Below, piece by piece: positions 51,426 to 63,035 of a stretch of DNA of 64,000 nt. Both the position numbers and the translations under genes were made by a program. How positions within the stretch are numbered: position 1 is the first letter of the stretch; each line of letters starts with the position of its first letter. The DNA is taken from assembly GCA_014763715.1 (NCBI GenBank), contig JACXUV010000006.1:1-64000 (forward strand), in the 5' to 3' direction. This stretch comes from Rhodobacterales bacterium (GTDB lineage Bacteria; Pseudomonadota; Alphaproteobacteria; Caulobacterales; Hyphomonadaceae). Below the pieces are notes generated by a model. That model was not told where the DNA came from and did no database searches. It saw nothing but the letters and a program-made list of their open reading frames with translations.

Positions 51426-52605
51426 CCGGGGCCCGCTTCAAGACATCTTCCGCTGCAGTCCGCGCGTATCGGTCCAGATAGCCGATCTCTTCTAGCGAAC
51501 CACAAGCCACTCCGGCCATATTGCCGGAAAGGAAGCGACTCAACACTTCCTTTACCACCCAGCTTATGTCCAGAAACCCGCATTGGCCCGCAATAAATGC
51601 AGAAACCGCTGATTCATTAGCACAATTTAATACCGTGGTTGCACCGGGACCGGCAGCGATTGCCTCACGCGCCAATTGAATTGCCGGGAACCTGCCTGCA
51701 TCCACTGGCTCAAAATCGAGTTTTCCGAGGCTGGCAAGGTCCAGGCGTTCCACCTGTGTCGGCACCCTCTCCGGCCAGCCAAGGGCATAGGAAATCGGTG
51801 TGCGCATGTCCGGCGACCCGAGCTGTGCAATGACAGACCCGTCCGTAAAATGGGCCATGCCGTGGATAATTGACTGCCTGTGAATGATCACATCGATCAT
51901 TTCCGCCGGGACATCGAACAGATACGCCGCTTCAATGAACTCAAGGGCTTTGTTCATGAGGGTCGCACTGTCGATGGAATTCTTGATACCCATGGCCCAG
52001 TTCGGGTGAGCCGCTGCTTCCGCCGGGCTCACCAGGCGCATCTCATCAAGCGTTGCAGTCCGAAAAGGCCCACCCGACGCCGTAATCGTCAGCCGCTCCA
52101 GCTCACGGCCGTCCCCCAGGCATTGATGTATCGCGCTGTGCTCGGAATCGACAGGCAGCACATTCACGCCCACGCGCTTCGCCTCTTCCAGGATCAGCCG
52201 ACCGCCGCAGACGACGCTTTCCTTGTTGGCAATCGCAACATCGTTTCCGGCCTGGACCGCCGCCAGTGTGGATTCCAGCCCGGCCGCACCGACAATGGCC
52301 GCCAGGACCCGTGCCGAGCGGGTTGCAGCCTCAACCACAGCAGCGTTGCCGCCGGCCACTTCGATGCCGCTTCCGTGGAGCTTCGTCTTTAGGACCGGCA
52401 ACTGGCTTTCATCCGCGATCACGGCGATTTGCGGCCTGAACTCCAACGCCTGCTCAGCCAGCATGTCCGCATTGCTGCCAGCGGTGAGCGCGACGACGTC
52501 AAAACCGCCTTCGCCATCCCTGTTAGCATGCCGGATGACATCAAGCGCATTGCAGCCGATGGATCCTGTGGATCCCATTACAGATACAGAACGCCGGTCA
52601 CTCAT
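51394..52605 (-). CDS. dxr: 1-deoxy-D-xylulose-5-phosphate reductoisomerase
   Basis: VSVMGSTGSIGCNALDVI, IANKESVVCGGRLI, LPVDSEHSAIHQCL, SGGPFR, MGIKNSIDSATLMNKALEFIEAAYLF. Confidence 0.97.
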   Translation of the reverse strand: MSDRRSVSVMGSTGSIGCNALDVIRHANRDGEGGFDVVALTAGSNADMLAEQALEFRPQIAVIADESQLPVLKTKLHGSGIEVAGGNAAVVEAATRSARVLAAIVGAAGLESTLAAVQAGNDVAIANKESVVCGGRLILEEAKRVGVNVLPVDSEHSAIHQCLGDGRELERLTITASGGPFRTATLDEMRLVSPAEAAAHPNWAMGIKNSIDSATLMNKALEFIEAAYLFDVPAEMIDVIIHRQSIIHGMAHFTDGSVIAQLGSPDMRTPISYALGWPERVPTQVERLDLASLGKLDFEPVDAGRFPAIQLAREAIAAGPGATTVLNCANESAVSAFIAGQCGFLDISWVVKEVLSRFLSGNMAGVACGSLEEIGYLDRYARTAAEDVLKRAPGGGAEGRTLG

Positions 52606-53426
52606 GACTGGAGCCCAAGCACATCCGGCAGATTCGGTGCAATGTGGAATGCCAGTACGGAGATGAATGCGACAGCTCCAAGCCCGTCGACACGGTCCAT
52701 GACCCCGCCATGCCCAGGAAGAATTGTACCGGAATCCTTCACTCGGAACCGGCGCTTCAGACCGCTCTCGAACAGGTCCCCAACCTGCGCAACAACAGAG
52801 ATGGCAATGCCGGCAAGGATCCAGCCGATAAATGGCACTCGCTGAATGTCCGCAGCGGCAGTCCCGCAAACGATACAGGCGAAAACAGCCCCGATCGCAC
52901 CGCTCCAGGTCTTGTTCGGGCTCTCCTTCGGCAGAAGCCGCGGGCCACCCAGGCCCCTTCCGGTAAAGTAGGCTGCTGCATCAGACGCCCAGACAAAAGA
53001 CATGAAGTAGAGTGCCGCTGAACGGCCATCCCAGGGCCCTTCCCGAAGAAGCCAAAGCGAAGCCGGGAGAGCCGTCACGTACAGAAGGCCGAATATGGCG
53101 CTGCCCCGATGGTTCCACGCGCCCTTCGCAACAAGTGCGGCGAATATCGCGCCCGCGATGAGGACGCCAATCGAGACGGCAGGCATTCCGAGCGGCAGGG
53201 AGAGACATGTCAACGCAGCAAACACGACCAAAAGGAAAGGCCGCGTAAAGCCGCTGATATGCCCCCATTCCCAAGCCATGACACCCGCTGTCAAAGCGCA
53301 GGCAACAGCAAGCCCCCAACCACCTGACCAGACAGCTGCCAGGCCGAGCGGAATCAGGATGGCTGAGGATATCAGCCGCAGCCCCAGATTGGAAAACCTG
53401 AGCTCCCGGGGTGTCCAGTCACCCAT
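52602..53426 (-). CDS. cdsA: phosphatidate cytidylyltransferase
   Basis: Polytopic; WASDAAAYFTGRGLGGPRLLPKESPNKTWSGAIGAV; KDSGTILPGHGGVMDRVDGL. Confidence 0.95.
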   Translation of the reverse strand: MGDWTPRELRFSNLGLRLISSAILIPLGLAAVWSGGWGLAVACALTAGVMAWEWGHISGFTRPFLLVVFAALTCLSLPLGMPAVSIGVLIAGAIFAALVAKGAWNHRGSAIFGLLYVTALPASLWLLREGPWDGRSAALYFMSFVWASDAAAYFTGRGLGGPRLLPKESPNKTWSGAIGAVFACIVCGTAAADIQRVPFIGWILAGIAISVVAQVGDLFESGLKRRFRVKDSGTILPGHGGVMDRVDGLGAVAFISVLAFHIAPNLPDVLGLQS

Positions 53427-54187
53427 CAGTTTGCCTCCGGCGACACCGCGCCAAACCGTCGTTCACGGCTCCTGAACTCAGCGATCGACTGCTCCAGCGT
53501 CGACTTGTCAAAGTCCGGCCACAGCACATCCGTGAAGACCAATTCAGCATAAGCAGCCTGCCAGAGCAGAAAATTGGACAGACGGTATTCGCCGCTCGTA
53601 CGGATCAGCAGATCGGGATCAGGAATACCGTCCGTATCGAGGAACCCGGCAAACGCCTTTTCATCCAGATTTTCGACCGCAAGCTCACCGTGCTGGATCG
53701 CGTCACAGGCCTTCCGGGCCGCACGGAGGATCTCTTCCCGGCCGCCATAATTGAAAGCAATGTTGAGATAGAAATCCGAATTGGCCTCCGTCTCACGTTC
53801 AGCCTTGTCCACGAGCTCGGCAATATCGGCCGGTAAGCCCTCGCGCTTTCCCATTACCCGGATGCGGACGCCTTCGCGTTTGAGGCGGGAGAGGTCTCGC
53901 TGCACATAAGCTTTCAGCAAGCCGAACAGCGCGCTGACCTCAGCGGCAGGCCTACGCCAGTTCTCGGTCGAAAACGAGAAGACGGTCAGATAACGAATGC
54001 CGAGTTCCGGCGCAGCTTCCACGGTCCTGCGCAGGGCCTCAACCCCGCGCTCATGCCCCACTGCCCGCGGCAGCCCCCTGGCATTTGCCCAGCGCCCATT
54101 GCCGTCCATGATGATGGCAACGTGCTGCGGCCCCGGAAGCCGCTCTGCCCCGGCGCCCTCTGAAGCGGGGGCGGGTTCGCGGGACAT
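53426..54187 (-). CDS. uppS: isoprenyl transferase (undecaprenyl diphosphate synthase)
   Basis: [46 protein letters not shown]. Confidence 0.97.
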   Translation of the reverse strand: MSREPAPASEGAGAERLPGPQHVAIIMDGNGRWANARGLPRAVGHERGVEALRRTVEAAPELGIRYLTVFSFSTENWRRPAAEVSALFGLLKAYVQRDLSRLKREGVRIRVMGKREGLPADIAELVDKAERETEANSDFYLNIAFNYGGREEILRAARKACDAIQHGELAVENLDEKAFAGFLDTDGIPDPDLLIRTSGEYRLSNFLLWQAAYAELVFTDVLWPDFDKSTLEQSIAEFRSRERRFGAVSPEAN

Positions 54188-54741
54188 CAGACCTGCATGA
54201 TCTCCGCTTCCTTGGCCTTCAGGGCATCATCTACCTTTGCGACGTAAGCATCCGTCAGCTTCTGGACTTCCTCGGAAAGGGCGCGGTGCCGATCTTCACT
54301 GATCTCACCGTCTTTCTCCATGGCTTTCAGCGTATCCATGCCGTCCCGGCGGATATTGCGGATCGCGACGCGAGCAGATTCGGCATATTTGCCCGCAACC
54401 TTCTGAAGCTCCTTGCGGCGCTCTTCATTCAGGGGGGGAATCGGGAGGCGAAGGTTCTGCCCGTCCATAACCGGGTTCAGGCCAAGCCCGGAATCGCGAA
54501 TGGCGCGATCCGCGGCGCCCACAACAGCCTTGTCCCAGACGTTGACCGAAAGCATCCGCGTGTCCGTCACCGTCACCGAAGCGACCTGGTTCAACGGCAC
54601 GGTCGAGCCATAGGCAGGCACCATGATCGAATCGAGCAGATTGACCGAAGCGCGGCCAGTACGCAGGCCACTGAATTCCGTAGCGAGCGAAGCCAGTGCG
54701 CCTTCCATACGGCGCTCAAGGTCTTTCTTGTCATAGCTCAT
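54187..54741 (-). CDS. frr: ribosome recycling factor
   Basis: [48 protein letters not shown]. Confidence 0.98.
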   Translation of the reverse strand: MSYDKKDLERRMEGALASLATEFSGLRTGRASVNLLDSIMVPAYGSTVPLNQVASVTVTDTRMLSVNVWDKAVVGAADRAIRDSGLGLNPVMDGQNLRLPIPPLNEERRKELQKVAGKYAESARVAIRNIRRDGMDTLKAMEKDGEISEDRHRALSEEVQKLTDAYVAKVDDALKAKEAEIMQV

Positions 54742-55499
54742 TTGGGTGACGCTCCCTTGTTCGTAATCGTTGTCGAGGTGCCCTGCCCGTGCAGCACTTT
54801 CAGCAGGGAACCTTCTTCCTTAAGCGAGAACACCACGATCGGTATGTTGTTGTCACGCATCAGGCTCACAGCCGAGGAATCCATCACGCGGAGGTCCTTC
54901 ACCAGCAGCTCCTGATAGGACACGTCTTCATAGCGCGTCGCTGTCGCGTCCAGCTTCGGATCGGCGGTGTAAACGCCATCCACCTGCGTCCCCTTCAGCA
55001 GGGCATCGCAATTCATTTCGATCGCACGCAGGGCGGCGCCGGTATCGGTCGTGAAGAACGGGTTGCCGATGCCGGCCGCGAAAATCACGATCCGGCCCTT
55101 TTCCATATGACGCTGGGCGCGCCGGCGGATGTAGGGCTCACAGATCGCATCCATGTGGATGGCGGACAGGACGCGTGTCGGCACGTCCATGTTCTCAAGC
55201 ACGCTCTGCATGGCGAGCGCGTTCATGACGGTGGCCAGCATGCCCATGGAGTCCGCCTGGGCGCGCTCCATGCCCTTTGCGGCCCCGGCAACACCGCGGA
55301 AGATGTTACCGCCGCCAATCACAAGGCAGATCTCGGCGCCGGCATCGCGGGCACCCTTGATTGCCTTGGCAAATTTCTCGCAGGTCGGGATATCGATTCC
55401 GAACTGGCCGGGGCCCATGAGGGCCTCTCCCGACAGCTTCAGCAGTACGCGCTTGTACTTGAGTTGGCTTGTCTCGGGATCCCCGCTCGGCATCGTCAA
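54738..55499 (-). CDS. pyrH: UMP kinase
   Basis: [49 protein letters not shown]. Confidence 0.98.
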   Translation of the reverse strand: MTMPSGDPETSQLKYKRVLLKLSGEALMGPGQFGIDIPTCEKFAKAIKGARDAGAEICLVIGGGNIFRGVAGAAKGMERAQADSMGMLATVMNALAMQSVLENMDVPTRVLSAIHMDAICEPYIRRRAQRHMEKGRIVIFAAGIGNPFFTTDTGAALRAIEMNCDALLKGTQVDGVYTADPKLDATATRYEDVSYQELLVKDLRVMDSSAVSLMRDNNIPIVVFSLKEEGSLLKVLHGQGTSTTITNKGASPK

Positions 55500-55530
55500 T
55501 TTCCCTTCGCTGAAGACCTTACGGCCTCCT

Positions 55531-55565
55531 AAAAGATTCCCGGCCGCCTGTCATGGGCGGCCGGG
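55531..55565 (-). terminator. candidate intrinsic terminator/attenuator between tsf and pyrH
   Basis: Minus strand CCCGGCCGCC-(loop)-GGCGGCCGGG followed by AATCTTTT. Confidence 0.65.
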
Positions 55566-55603
55566 ATGTTCAAAGCCCCTTGCGGGCGGAAAGGCAAGCC
55601 TGA

Positions 55604-56509
55604 TCAGGCGCCTTTTGTCATGGATGCAACTTCGTCTGCGAAGTTGTCCTCTTCCTTCTCGATGCCTTCACCGAGTTTGAAGTGGACAAAGCCGTTCAGC
55701 GTAGCGCCTTCGCCTTTCAGGAACTCGCCGACCGTCTGGTCAGGGTTCATGACGAAAGGCTGCTCGACCAGCACGACTTCCTTGTAGAACTTCTGCATGC
55801 GGCCAACGATCATCTTCTCAATGACGCTGTCCGGCTTACCGCTTTCGCGAGCCTGCTCGGTCAGAACACGCTTTTCAGCTTCGACGATGGCCGGGTCCAG
55901 CTCGTCCGTCGTTGCAGCGGCCGGCGAAGTTGCCGCGATGTGCATCGCAACCTTGCGGCCGATTTCGTCCAGATCGCCAGCGCCGTCGAGCGCAACCAGA
56001 ACGCCCACTTTGCCCATGCCAGCGGCTTCGGCGTTGTGGATGTAGGAAGCGACTTTGCCGCCAGCAGTGACCTTGGCCGAACGGCGAAGCGTCATGTTCT
56101 CGCCGATCGTGGCGATCAGGCGTTTGATCAGGTCATCAACCGAACCTTCGCCATCCGGCGACGGTGCTGCAGCCAGAGCCTCGACGGAACCGTCGGTGCC
56201 CAGGGCAGCCTTGGCGATACCAGCCAGAGCGGACTGGAACTTTTCGTTACGGGCAACAAAGTCCGTTTCGGCGTTCAGCTCGACGATTGCGCCGGTCTTG
56301 CCGTCTTCGGACACCTGCACAGCCACCAGGCCGTCAGCCGCGGTGCGGCCCGACTTCTTGGCAGCCTTGGACAGGCCTTTTGCGCGCAGCCACTCAACGG
56401 CTGCGGCTTCGTCACCATTGTTTTCGACGAGCGCTTTTTTCGCGTCCATCATGCCGGCGCCCGTTTTCTCACGGAGCGCCTTCACAAGCGCAGCTGTAAT
56501 CTCAGCCAT
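55604..56509 (-). CDS. tsf: translation elongation factor Ts
   Basis: [43 protein letters not shown]. Confidence 0.98.
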   Translation of the reverse strand: MAEITAALVKALREKTGAGMMDAKKALVENNGDEAAAVEWLRAKGLSKAAKKSGRTAADGLVAVQVSEDGKTGAIVELNAETDFVARNEKFQSALAGIAKAALGTDGSVEALAAAPSPDGEGSVDDLIKRLIATIGENMTLRRSAKVTAGGKVASYIHNAEAAGMGKVGVLVALDGAGDLDEIGRKVAMHIAATSPAAATTDELDPAIVEAEKRVLTEQARESGKPDSVIEKMIVGRMQKFYKEVVLVEQPFVMNPDQTVGEFLKGEGATLNGFVHFKLGEGIEKEEDNFADEVASMTKGA

Positions 56510-56546
56510 AGCTGTATTCCCTCAGTCTCGATTGTACCGGCGCGGC

Positions 56547-57341
56547 TTATGCGCCGGCTTCGTCAGCCGTTTCGTCCGCTGCAGCAACATCTGCCTCAGC
56601 CATAGCCGCAACGTCTTCGAGTTCACCCAGGTCCACACCGAAGCCGGCGCTGGACTCGGCGAGGCCATCCAGGATGGCATCGGCGAACAGGTTGCAGTAG
56701 AGCGAGATGGCGCGTGCAGCGTCGTCGTTGCCCGGGAAGCCGTAGTCGGCATCCGCCGGGTCACAGTTCGTATCCAGGACGGCCACAACCGGGATACCCA
56801 GCTTGCGGGCTTCCTGGACAGCGATGGCTTCCTTGTTGGTGTCGATCACGATCATGGCAGACGGCAGGCCGCCCATGTCGGCGATACCACCCAGAGATTT
56901 CTGGAGTTTCTCGCGGCGACGTTCCAGGTCGAGAAGTTCTTTCTTGGTCAGGCCAGCGCCGCCGCCCGTTTCAAACATCGCGTTCAGTTCGCGCAGTTGC
57001 TTGATCGAGTTGGACACGGTGGACCAGTTGGTCAGCGTGCCGCCGAGCCAGCGGTGGTTCATGTAGTACTGGGCGCAGCGCTGTGCAGCCTCAGCAACCG
57101 GATCCTGGGCCTGGCGCTTCGTGCCGACGAACAGAACGCGGCCGCCCTTGGCAACCGTATCGCGCACGAACAGCAGTGCCTGGTGCAGAGCCGGCACGGT
57201 CTTCGAAAGGTCCATGATGTGGATGCCGGAGCGCTCGCCGTAGATGTACGGCTTCATGCGCGGGTTCCAGCGGTGGGTCTGGTGACCGAAGTGAACGCCA
57301 GCTTCGAGCAGCTGACGCATGGTGAAGTCAGGAAGGGCCAT
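56547..57341 (-). CDS. rpsB: 30S ribosomal protein S2
   Basis: [41 protein letters not shown]. Confidence 0.98.
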   Translation of the reverse strand: MALPDFTMRQLLEAGVHFGHQTHRWNPRMKPYIYGERSGIHIMDLSKTVPALHQALLFVRDTVAKGGRVLFVGTKRQAQDPVAEAAQRCAQYYMNHRWLGGTLTNWSTVSNSIKQLRELNAMFETGGGAGLTKKELLDLERRREKLQKSLGGIADMGGLPSAMIVIDTNKEAIAVQEARKLGIPVVAVLDTNCDPADADYGFPGNDDAARAISLYCNLFADAILDGLAESSAGFGVDLGELEDVAAMAEADVAAADETADEAGA

Positions 57342-57433
57342 CGATTGTCTCCATCCGGTTGGCCGTCACGGGTGGAACTTTGGACCCCAATGGCCCGCGG
57401 CACCGGATGCACCCGTGAACTGGTTTAAGATGA
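57342..57433 (-). promoter_or_regulatory. structured rpsB mRNA leader with predicted pseudoknot
   Basis: TCACGGGTG (57410-57418) pairs with CACCCGTGA (57366-57374) and CATCCGGT (57402-57409) pairs with ACCGGATG (57352-57359). The two helices cross; the second abuts GGAG and the rpsB ATG. Confidence 0.6.
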
Positions 57434-57439
57434 GGCGGG

Positions 57440-57467
57440 CTTATACAGATATTCCCCTGTCGGGCAA
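57440..57467 (-). promoter_or_regulatory. candidate sigma70-type promoter for rpsB
   Basis: Minus strand TTGCCC, 16-bp spacer, TATAAG. Confidence 0.5.
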
Positions 57468-57558
57468 GCGGTCTGAGGCCTGTTTTGGCAGGACTTCAGG
57501 TGACCATTCCATGACTATAGCGGACTATGGCATGACCAGACATGACCTGGCCGGATCA

Positions 57559-60500
57559 TCAGGCGGCCTTCAGGGGCTCCACCCGCTCCACCCCCGGCAC
57601 ATCCTTCAATGCCCGCTGGGCTTTCAGGCTGATCGTGTAGGTCGACGGCAGTTTGAGGATCACCAGCCGCCCATCGTCCAGCGGCACCTCGACCAGGATG
57701 TTGCCGCGCTCGGCATCCGGCAGCTTGGCGAGGTGCTGGACCACGCCGGCGATCTCCCCCGGATTCGCGCCAACGGCGAGTCGCACCTTCAGCGCGCCCA
57801 TGCCCGTGCTGAGGCGAGCCGATTCCAGCGGCAGGACCCGCTCCGCATTGAGGCGGATCTCCTCCCCGTTCCGCTTCACCCCGACCGTCACCGCCACGGC
57901 ATTGCCGACCTGGAGCAGGTCGTAATTCTGGGAGAGGGTCTCCGGGAAGACCATCATCTCCACCTCCCCCGTCGGGTCGGACAGGGTGAGGAAGGCGAAC
58001 TTGCCGCCATTCCGCGCCGGCTTGTCGGAGCGCAGGCGCACGATACCGATCATTTCGAGAGGTTTCCCGTCCGCCGCGCGCTCCTCGATCTCCATGGCGA
58101 GCGTCACACGCTCCCGGTCGAGGCCGGTGAGGACATCATCCAGCGGGTGGCCTGAGAAGTAGAAACCGATGGAGCGGAACTCCTCGTCCAGTTTCTGCTG
58201 GCCATTCCAGGCCTTCACGACCGGCATCGCAGGGCGCAGCGCGGGTTCGGCATCGCCAAACAGGCCGCCCTGCCCGCCCATCCGGTCTTCCGCCGCGCTC
58301 GCCGCCATCTGCGCCAGCATCGGCGCCCCGGCCAGCACCCGCGCCCGGTTCTTGTCGAAACAGTCGAACGCCCCGGCCTTGGCGAGGGATTCGAACGCCT
58401 TCTTGTTCACATGCTTCGGGTCGACCCGTTCGGCGAAATCGTAGATGTCCTTGAAAGGGCCGTCCTGTTCTCGGATCGCCACGACGTGCTTCATGGCTTC
58501 GAGGCCGACGCCCTTCAGGGCGCCCAGCGCGTAAACAATCGAGCCATCGCGCACATCGAAATCAGCCGTCGAGCTGTTCACATCCGGCGGAATGACCGGG
58601 ATCTTCAGCCGCTTGGCTTCCTGGAAGAAGGCGGCCAGCTTGTCGGTGTTACCAAGATCGAGGCTCATCGAAGCGGCCAGGAACTCCACCGTGAAGTGAC
58701 GCTTCAGATAGCCGGTATGGTAGCCGATCAGCGCATAGGCCGCCGCGTGAGACTTGTTGAAGCCGTAGCCCGCGAACTTCTCCATCGTGTCGAAGATTTC
58801 GTTGGCGAGCGGGGCTTCCATGCCCTTGTTCTTTGCCGCACCTTCGACGAAGCGCTGGCGCTGGGCGATCATCTCTTCCAGCTTCTTTTTACCCATGGCG
58901 CGGCGCAACAGGTCAGCATCGCCGAGCGAGTAGCCGGCGATTTCCTGCGCCATCCGCATCACCTGCTCCTGATAGACCGGCACGCCATAGGTGGCTTCCA
59001 GAACAGGCTTCAGGTCAGGGTGAGCGTACTGGACGCTCTCGGGATTTTCCTTGCCCTCGATATAGACAGGGATGTTCTCCATCGGGCCTGGACGATAGAG
59101 CGAGATGATGGCGATCACGTCTTCCAGACTGTGCGGGCGCACCTTCTTCAGCGTGTCGCGCATGCCCGCGCCTTCCAGCTGGAAGACGCCCAGCGTGTCA
59201 CCGCCGCCCATCATGTCGTACGTAGCCTGATCATCCAGGCTTTGCCATTCGGGGCCGACATCCTTGCCGTCACGGCGGATGAACTTCAAGGCGCGGTCAA
59301 TCACCGTCAGGGTCTTCAGGCCGAGGAAGTCGAACTTCACAAGGCCTGCCTGCTCGGCATATTTCATATTGAACTGGGTTGCCGGAAGGTCCGCACGCGG
59401 ATCGTTATATAGCGGAACCAGTTCCACCAGCGGGCGGTCGCCAATCACGACACCGGCGGCGTGCGTCCCGGCGTTCCGGTATTTGCCTTCCAGCTTCAGC
59501 GCGATCTTGAGGAGTTCGCCGACGCGTTCGTCCGCGTCCATCTCCTCATAGAATTTCGGTTCGTCGTCGATCGCTTCCTGAAGCTTGGGCGGGTTGGCCG
59601 GGTTGAACGGGATCAGCTTCGCCAGACGGTCCACCTGGCCGTAAGGCATCTGCATCACCCGGCCGACATCGCGCACCACAGCCTTCGCCTGCAGCGTACC
59701 GAAAGTGATGATCATGGCCACAGAGTCCGCACCATACTTGTCGCGGACATAGCGGATCACTTCGCCCCGCCGTTCCTGACAGAAGTCGACGTCGAAGTCT
59801 GGCATGGAAACACGTTCGGGGTTCAGGAAGCGTTCGAACAGAAGATCGAAGCGTAGCGGATCAAGGTCCGTGATCAGCAGGACCCACGCCACGAGCGAAC
59901 CGGCACCAGACCCCCGGCCCGGCCCCACCGGAATGCCGTGTTCCTTGGCCCATTTGATAAAGTCCGAAACGATCAGGAAGTAACCGGGGAACCCCATGCG
60001 CTCGATGATGCCGAGCTCATAATCCAGACGCTCGAAATATGTTTCCCGGTCGGCATAGAGCTTGTCGGCCTGCCCCAGGCGGATTTCGAGCCCTTCCACG
60101 GCCTGCTTGCGAAGCTCTTCCGCCTCGGAGCGGCCTTCATTGGAGAAGTTCGGCAGGATCGGCTTGTGCGTCTCGGCCTTCACCGAGCAGCGGCGCGCAA
60201 TCTCCACCGTGTTCTCGATGGCTTCCGGCAGGTCCGCAAACAGCAGCCGCATCTCCGAAGGCGTTTTCAGGTATTGCTGCGGGCTGACCTGCTTGCGATC
60301 CGGCTGGCCAAGATATTCGCCATTGGAGATACACATCATGGCGTCATGCGCCTGTGCGTCTTCCGGCTTCATGAAGCGCGCATCATGCGTGGCGACAAGC
60401 GGCAGCTCCAGCTCATAGGCAAGCTCGATCAGGCCTTCCTCGACCGCCCGTTCCTCCGGCGTGCCATGGCGCGTGATCTCGACATAGCAACGGCCCGGAT

Positions 60501-60981
60501 AGGCACTCGCCAGCGTGGACAGTTCCGTCCGCGCATCCGCCATGCGGCCCTTCAGGAGGTGTTTGGCAACTTCCCCTTCCGCCCCGCCTGTCAGCACGAT
60601 CAGGCCGTCGGTCTTCTCCATCACCAGGGAGCGCGACAGCTTCGGCACGCCATCGGCCGCGTCCAGATAGGCGCGCGAGGACAGGAACATGAGGCGGCGA
60701 TAGCCGGTCTCGTTCTGGGCATAGAGTGTCAGGCGCGACGGCTCTGCCCGCGGAACATCCTCCACGACATCGAAACAGCAGGCCATGATCGGCTGGATGC
60801 CCGCGCCCGACATGGTCTGCGAGATTTCCAGCGCGCCGAACAGATTGTTCCGGTCGGTAATCGCCACGGCCGGCACCAGATGCTCCAGGCACCAGGCCTT
60901 CACATCCTTGGGCGAAATCATGCTTTCCAGCAGCGAATAGCTGGACCGGACGGCAAGATGGATGAAGGGCGACTCGGACAA
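57559..60981 (-). CDS. dnaE: DNA polymerase III subunit alpha
   Basis: [25 protein letters not shown] start; [53 protein letters not shown]. Confidence 0.98.
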   Translation of the reverse strand: MSESPFIHLAVRSSYSLLESMISPKDVKAWCLEHLVPAVAITDRNNLFGALEISQTMSGAGIQPIMACCFDVVEDVPRAEPSRLTLYAQNETGYRRLMFLSSRAYLDAADGVPKLSRSLVMEKTDGLIVLTGGAEGEVAKHLLKGRMADARTELSTLASAYPGRCYVEITRHGTPEERAVEEGLIELAYELELPLVATHDARFMKPEDAQAHDAMMCISNGEYLGQPDRKQVSPQQYLKTPSEMRLLFADLPEAIENTVEIARRCSVKAETHKPILPNFSNEGRSEAEELRKQAVEGLEIRLGQADKLYADRETYFERLDYELGIIERMGFPGYFLIVSDFIKWAKEHGIPVGPGRGSGAGSLVAWVLLITDLDPLRFDLLFERFLNPERVSMPDFDVDFCQERRGEVIRYVRDKYGADSVAMIITFGTLQAKAVVRDVGRVMQMPYGQVDRLAKLIPFNPANPPKLQEAIDDEPKFYEEMDADERVGELLKIALKLEGKYRNAGTHAAGVVIGDRPLVELVPLYNDPRADLPATQFNMKYAEQAGLVKFDFLGLKTLTVIDRALKFIRRDGKDVGPEWQSLDDQATYDMMGGGDTLGVFQLEGAGMRDTLKKVRPHSLEDVIAIISLYRPGPMENIPVYIEGKENPESVQYAHPDLKPVLEATYGVPVYQEQVMRMAQEIAGYSLGDADLLRRAMGKKKLEEMIAQRQRFVEGAAKNKGMEAPLANEIFDTMEKFAGYGFNKSHAAAYALIGYHTGYLKRHFTVEFLAASMSLDLGNTDKLAAFFQEAKRLKIPVIPPDVNSSTADFDVRDGSIVYALGALKGVGLEAMKHVVAIREQDGPFKDIYDFAERVDPKHVNKKAFESLAKAGAFDCFDKNRARVLAGAPMLAQMAASAAEDRMGGQGGLFGDAEPALRPAMPVVKAWNGQQKLDEEFRSIGFYFSGHPLDDVLTGLDRERVTLAMEIEERAADGKPLEMIGIVRLRSDKPARNGGKFAFLTLSDPTGEVEMMVFPETLSQNYDLLQVGNAVAVTVGVKRNGEEIRLNAERVLPLESARLSTGMGALKVRLAVGANPGEIAGVVQHLAKLPDAERGNILVEVPLDDGRLVILKLPSTYTISLKAQRALKDVPGVERVEPLKAA

Positions 60982-61059
60982 GGCGATCTCTCCTCAGAGC
61001 AGGATAAACTGCCCGGCCCGGCCCCGCCAGACCAGACCGCAATGCCCGGTTTTCACAGC

Positions 61060-61749
61060 TTATTCCGGTTCGTAAGGAACCAGCTTTCCGGCTTCCAGCG
61101 TCAGGACGCGGTCCATATGGGCCGTCAGCGCGTGATTGTGGGTGGCCACCAGAACGGCGGCGCCCTCTTCACGGGCCATCTTGATGAAGGTGGCAAAGAC
61201 ACGTTCCGTCGTGGCCGGGTCGAGGTTGCCGGTCGGCTCGTCGGCGATGACGAGGCGCGGATTGTTGGCCAGCGCGCGGGCGATGGCGACACGCTGCTGC
61301 TCGCCGCCGGACATCTGACCCGGCTGGTGGTCCGCCCGGTGGTCGAGCCCCATCTCGGCCAGAAGCTCGGCGGCCTTGGCACGGGCCTCCTTGCGGCTGA
61401 CCCCGGCGATCATCAGCGGCATGGCCACATTGTCCGCCGCGTTGAACTCCGGCAGCAGGTGGTGGAACTGGTAGACGAAACCGATTTTGGCGCGGCGGAG
61501 CGCGGTGCGCCCCTTGTCATCCAGCTTCAGGCACTCGACACCATCGAGGCGGACACTGCCCGCTTCCGGCTTTTCGAGGAGGCCAGCCGTATGCAGCAGG
61601 GTCGACTTGCCGGAACCGGACGGGCCAACCAGGCCGACCAGTTCGCCGGCTTGCAGCGCCAGGTTGGCATCCGACAGCACGTTCAGCTCGCCCGCCGCGG
61701 TGCGGTAGACGCGCTGGATACCGGTCAGTTCGAGCACAGGGGCCGCCAT
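61060..61749 (-). CDS. lolD: lipoprotein-releasing ABC transporter ATP-binding protein
   Basis: GLVGPSGSGKSTLLHTAGLLEKPEAGSV; MSGGEQQRVAIARALANNPRLVIADEPTGNLD. Confidence 0.95.
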   Translation of the reverse strand: MAAPVLELTGIQRVYRTAAGELNVLSDANLALQAGELVGLVGPSGSGKSTLLHTAGLLEKPEAGSVRLDGVECLKLDDKGRTALRRAKIGFVYQFHHLLPEFNAADNVAMPLMIAGVSRKEARAKAAELLAEMGLDHRADHQPGQMSGGEQQRVAIARALANNPRLVIADEPTGNLDPATTERVFATFIKMAREEGAAVLVATHNHALTAHMDRVLTLEAGKLVPYEPE

Positions 61750-63035
61750 CACTCGAACCTCAGCGCGCTGACCGGATCCTGGCGGGAAGCCCACCAGGCC
61801 GGAATGAGGGAGACACCCGCCGACATGGCGAGCGCGTAGAGGCCCGTGCTGAACACGTCACCCCAATCGAGGATCGCCGGCAGGTGGGCAAGACCGTAGG
61901 TCTCCGCGTCAAACACCTTTCCGCCATCCATGAACAGGTTGATGAAGGCCTCGATGGCGCCGATGTTCAGGATGAACAGGACACCGACCGTCATGCCGAG
62001 CGCCGCGCCCAGCGTGCCGAGCACGGTGCCGACCATCAGGAACACGCGCAGCACGCCGCCCCGGCCGAGACCGATCGTGCGCAGGATCGCGATATCGCGG
62101 GTCTTGTTCTTCACCAGCATCACGACCCCAACGATGATGTTCAGCGTGGCGATGCCCATGATCACCATGACCAGCAGGCGCACCATGGTCCGCTCAACCT
62201 TGAGCGCATTCAGATAGGCCGCGCGCTGGCTCTTCCAGTCATACATGTAGACGGCATTGCCTGTGGCTTCGGCGATGGCCCGCATGGCTTCCTGCGTCTT
62301 GTCCGGGTCCTTCAGCCGGATGTCCAGCATCTGGTAGTGATCCTTGGACTGGAACAGGATCTGCGCCTGGTCCATCGGCATGAAGATATAGGCCATGTCG
62401 AGTTCGACGCTGCCCGTGGAGAAGATCTCGCCCACAGTGTAGGCCTTGGAGCGCGGCGTTGCGCCCATGACGCTGGCATTGGTGCCGGTGGTGATGATCT
62501 CCACCTTGTCGCCCGGAATGACGCCCAGCCCTTCCCGGCCCGCCGCCAGGAAAGAGCCCATCATGATCGTGTTGCCGCCATTCTTGCCAACGCCGAAACC
62601 GGCATCGATCGCGGCCTGGCCATGGTCCTTCAGGAAGGGCAGCGTTGACAGGTCTTCGTTCCGTAGAGCACGCACGACGGCGCCCGTCTTGCGGCCATTG
62701 GCCGTGACGAGGACATATTCCTCGATATAGGGCGAGGCACTCGTGATGCCGGGGATGTCGCGGATCGTGTCGGCCAGCGCCTCGGCCTCGGCCTCTGTGT
62801 ACTGATTGACCACGGCATAGACGTGCGGCTGGCCACCCAGCAGCGCGTCCAGCAGCGTCGCGCGGAAGCCGCTCATGATCGACATGGTGATGATCAGCGC
62901 CGCCACGGCAAAGAAGATGCCGACGAAGGAGATGATCGAGATCAGGCTTGCGCCACCATGCTCGCGCTTGGCGCGCAGATACCGCCAGGCCAGTGTTCGT
63001 TCGAGACGTCCGAATGGCGCAGCGGCCTGACTCAT
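61749..63035 (-). CDS. lipoprotein-releasing ABC transporter permease (LolC/LolE family, single permease gene)
   Basis: [76 protein letters not shown]. Confidence 0.93.
   Translation of the reverse strand: MSQAAAPFGRLERTLAWRYLRAKREHGGASLISIISFVGIFFAVAALIITMSIMSGFRATLLDALLGGQPHVYAVVNQYTEAEAEALADTIRDIPGITSASPYIEEYVLVTANGRKTGAVVRALRNEDLSTLPFLKDHGQAAIDAGFGVGKNGGNTIMMGSFLAAGREGLGVIPGDKVEIITTGTNASVMGATPRSKAYTVGEIFSTGSVELDMAYIFMPMDQAQILFQSKDHYQMLDIRLKDPDKTQEAMRAIAEATGNAVYMYDWKSQRAAYLNALKVERTMVRLLVMVIMGIATLNIIVGVVMLVKNKTRDIAILRTIGLGRGGVLRVFLMVGTVLGTLGAALGMTVGVLFILNIGAIEAFINLFMDGGKVFDAETYGLAHLPAILDWGDVFSTGLYALAMSAGVSLIPAWWASRQDPVSALRFE

Noticed and set aside
52606-52869. N-terminal extension of the dxr ORF (88 aa, Cys/Arg-rich)
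   Set aside because: Overlaps cdsA and lacks Dxr similarity; true start at MSDRRSVSVMGSTGSIG (52605).
59938-61839. 633-aa plus-strand ORF antisense to dnaE/lolD
   Set aside because: Covers conserved dnaE and lolD coding sequence on the other strand and shows a translated-antisense composition.
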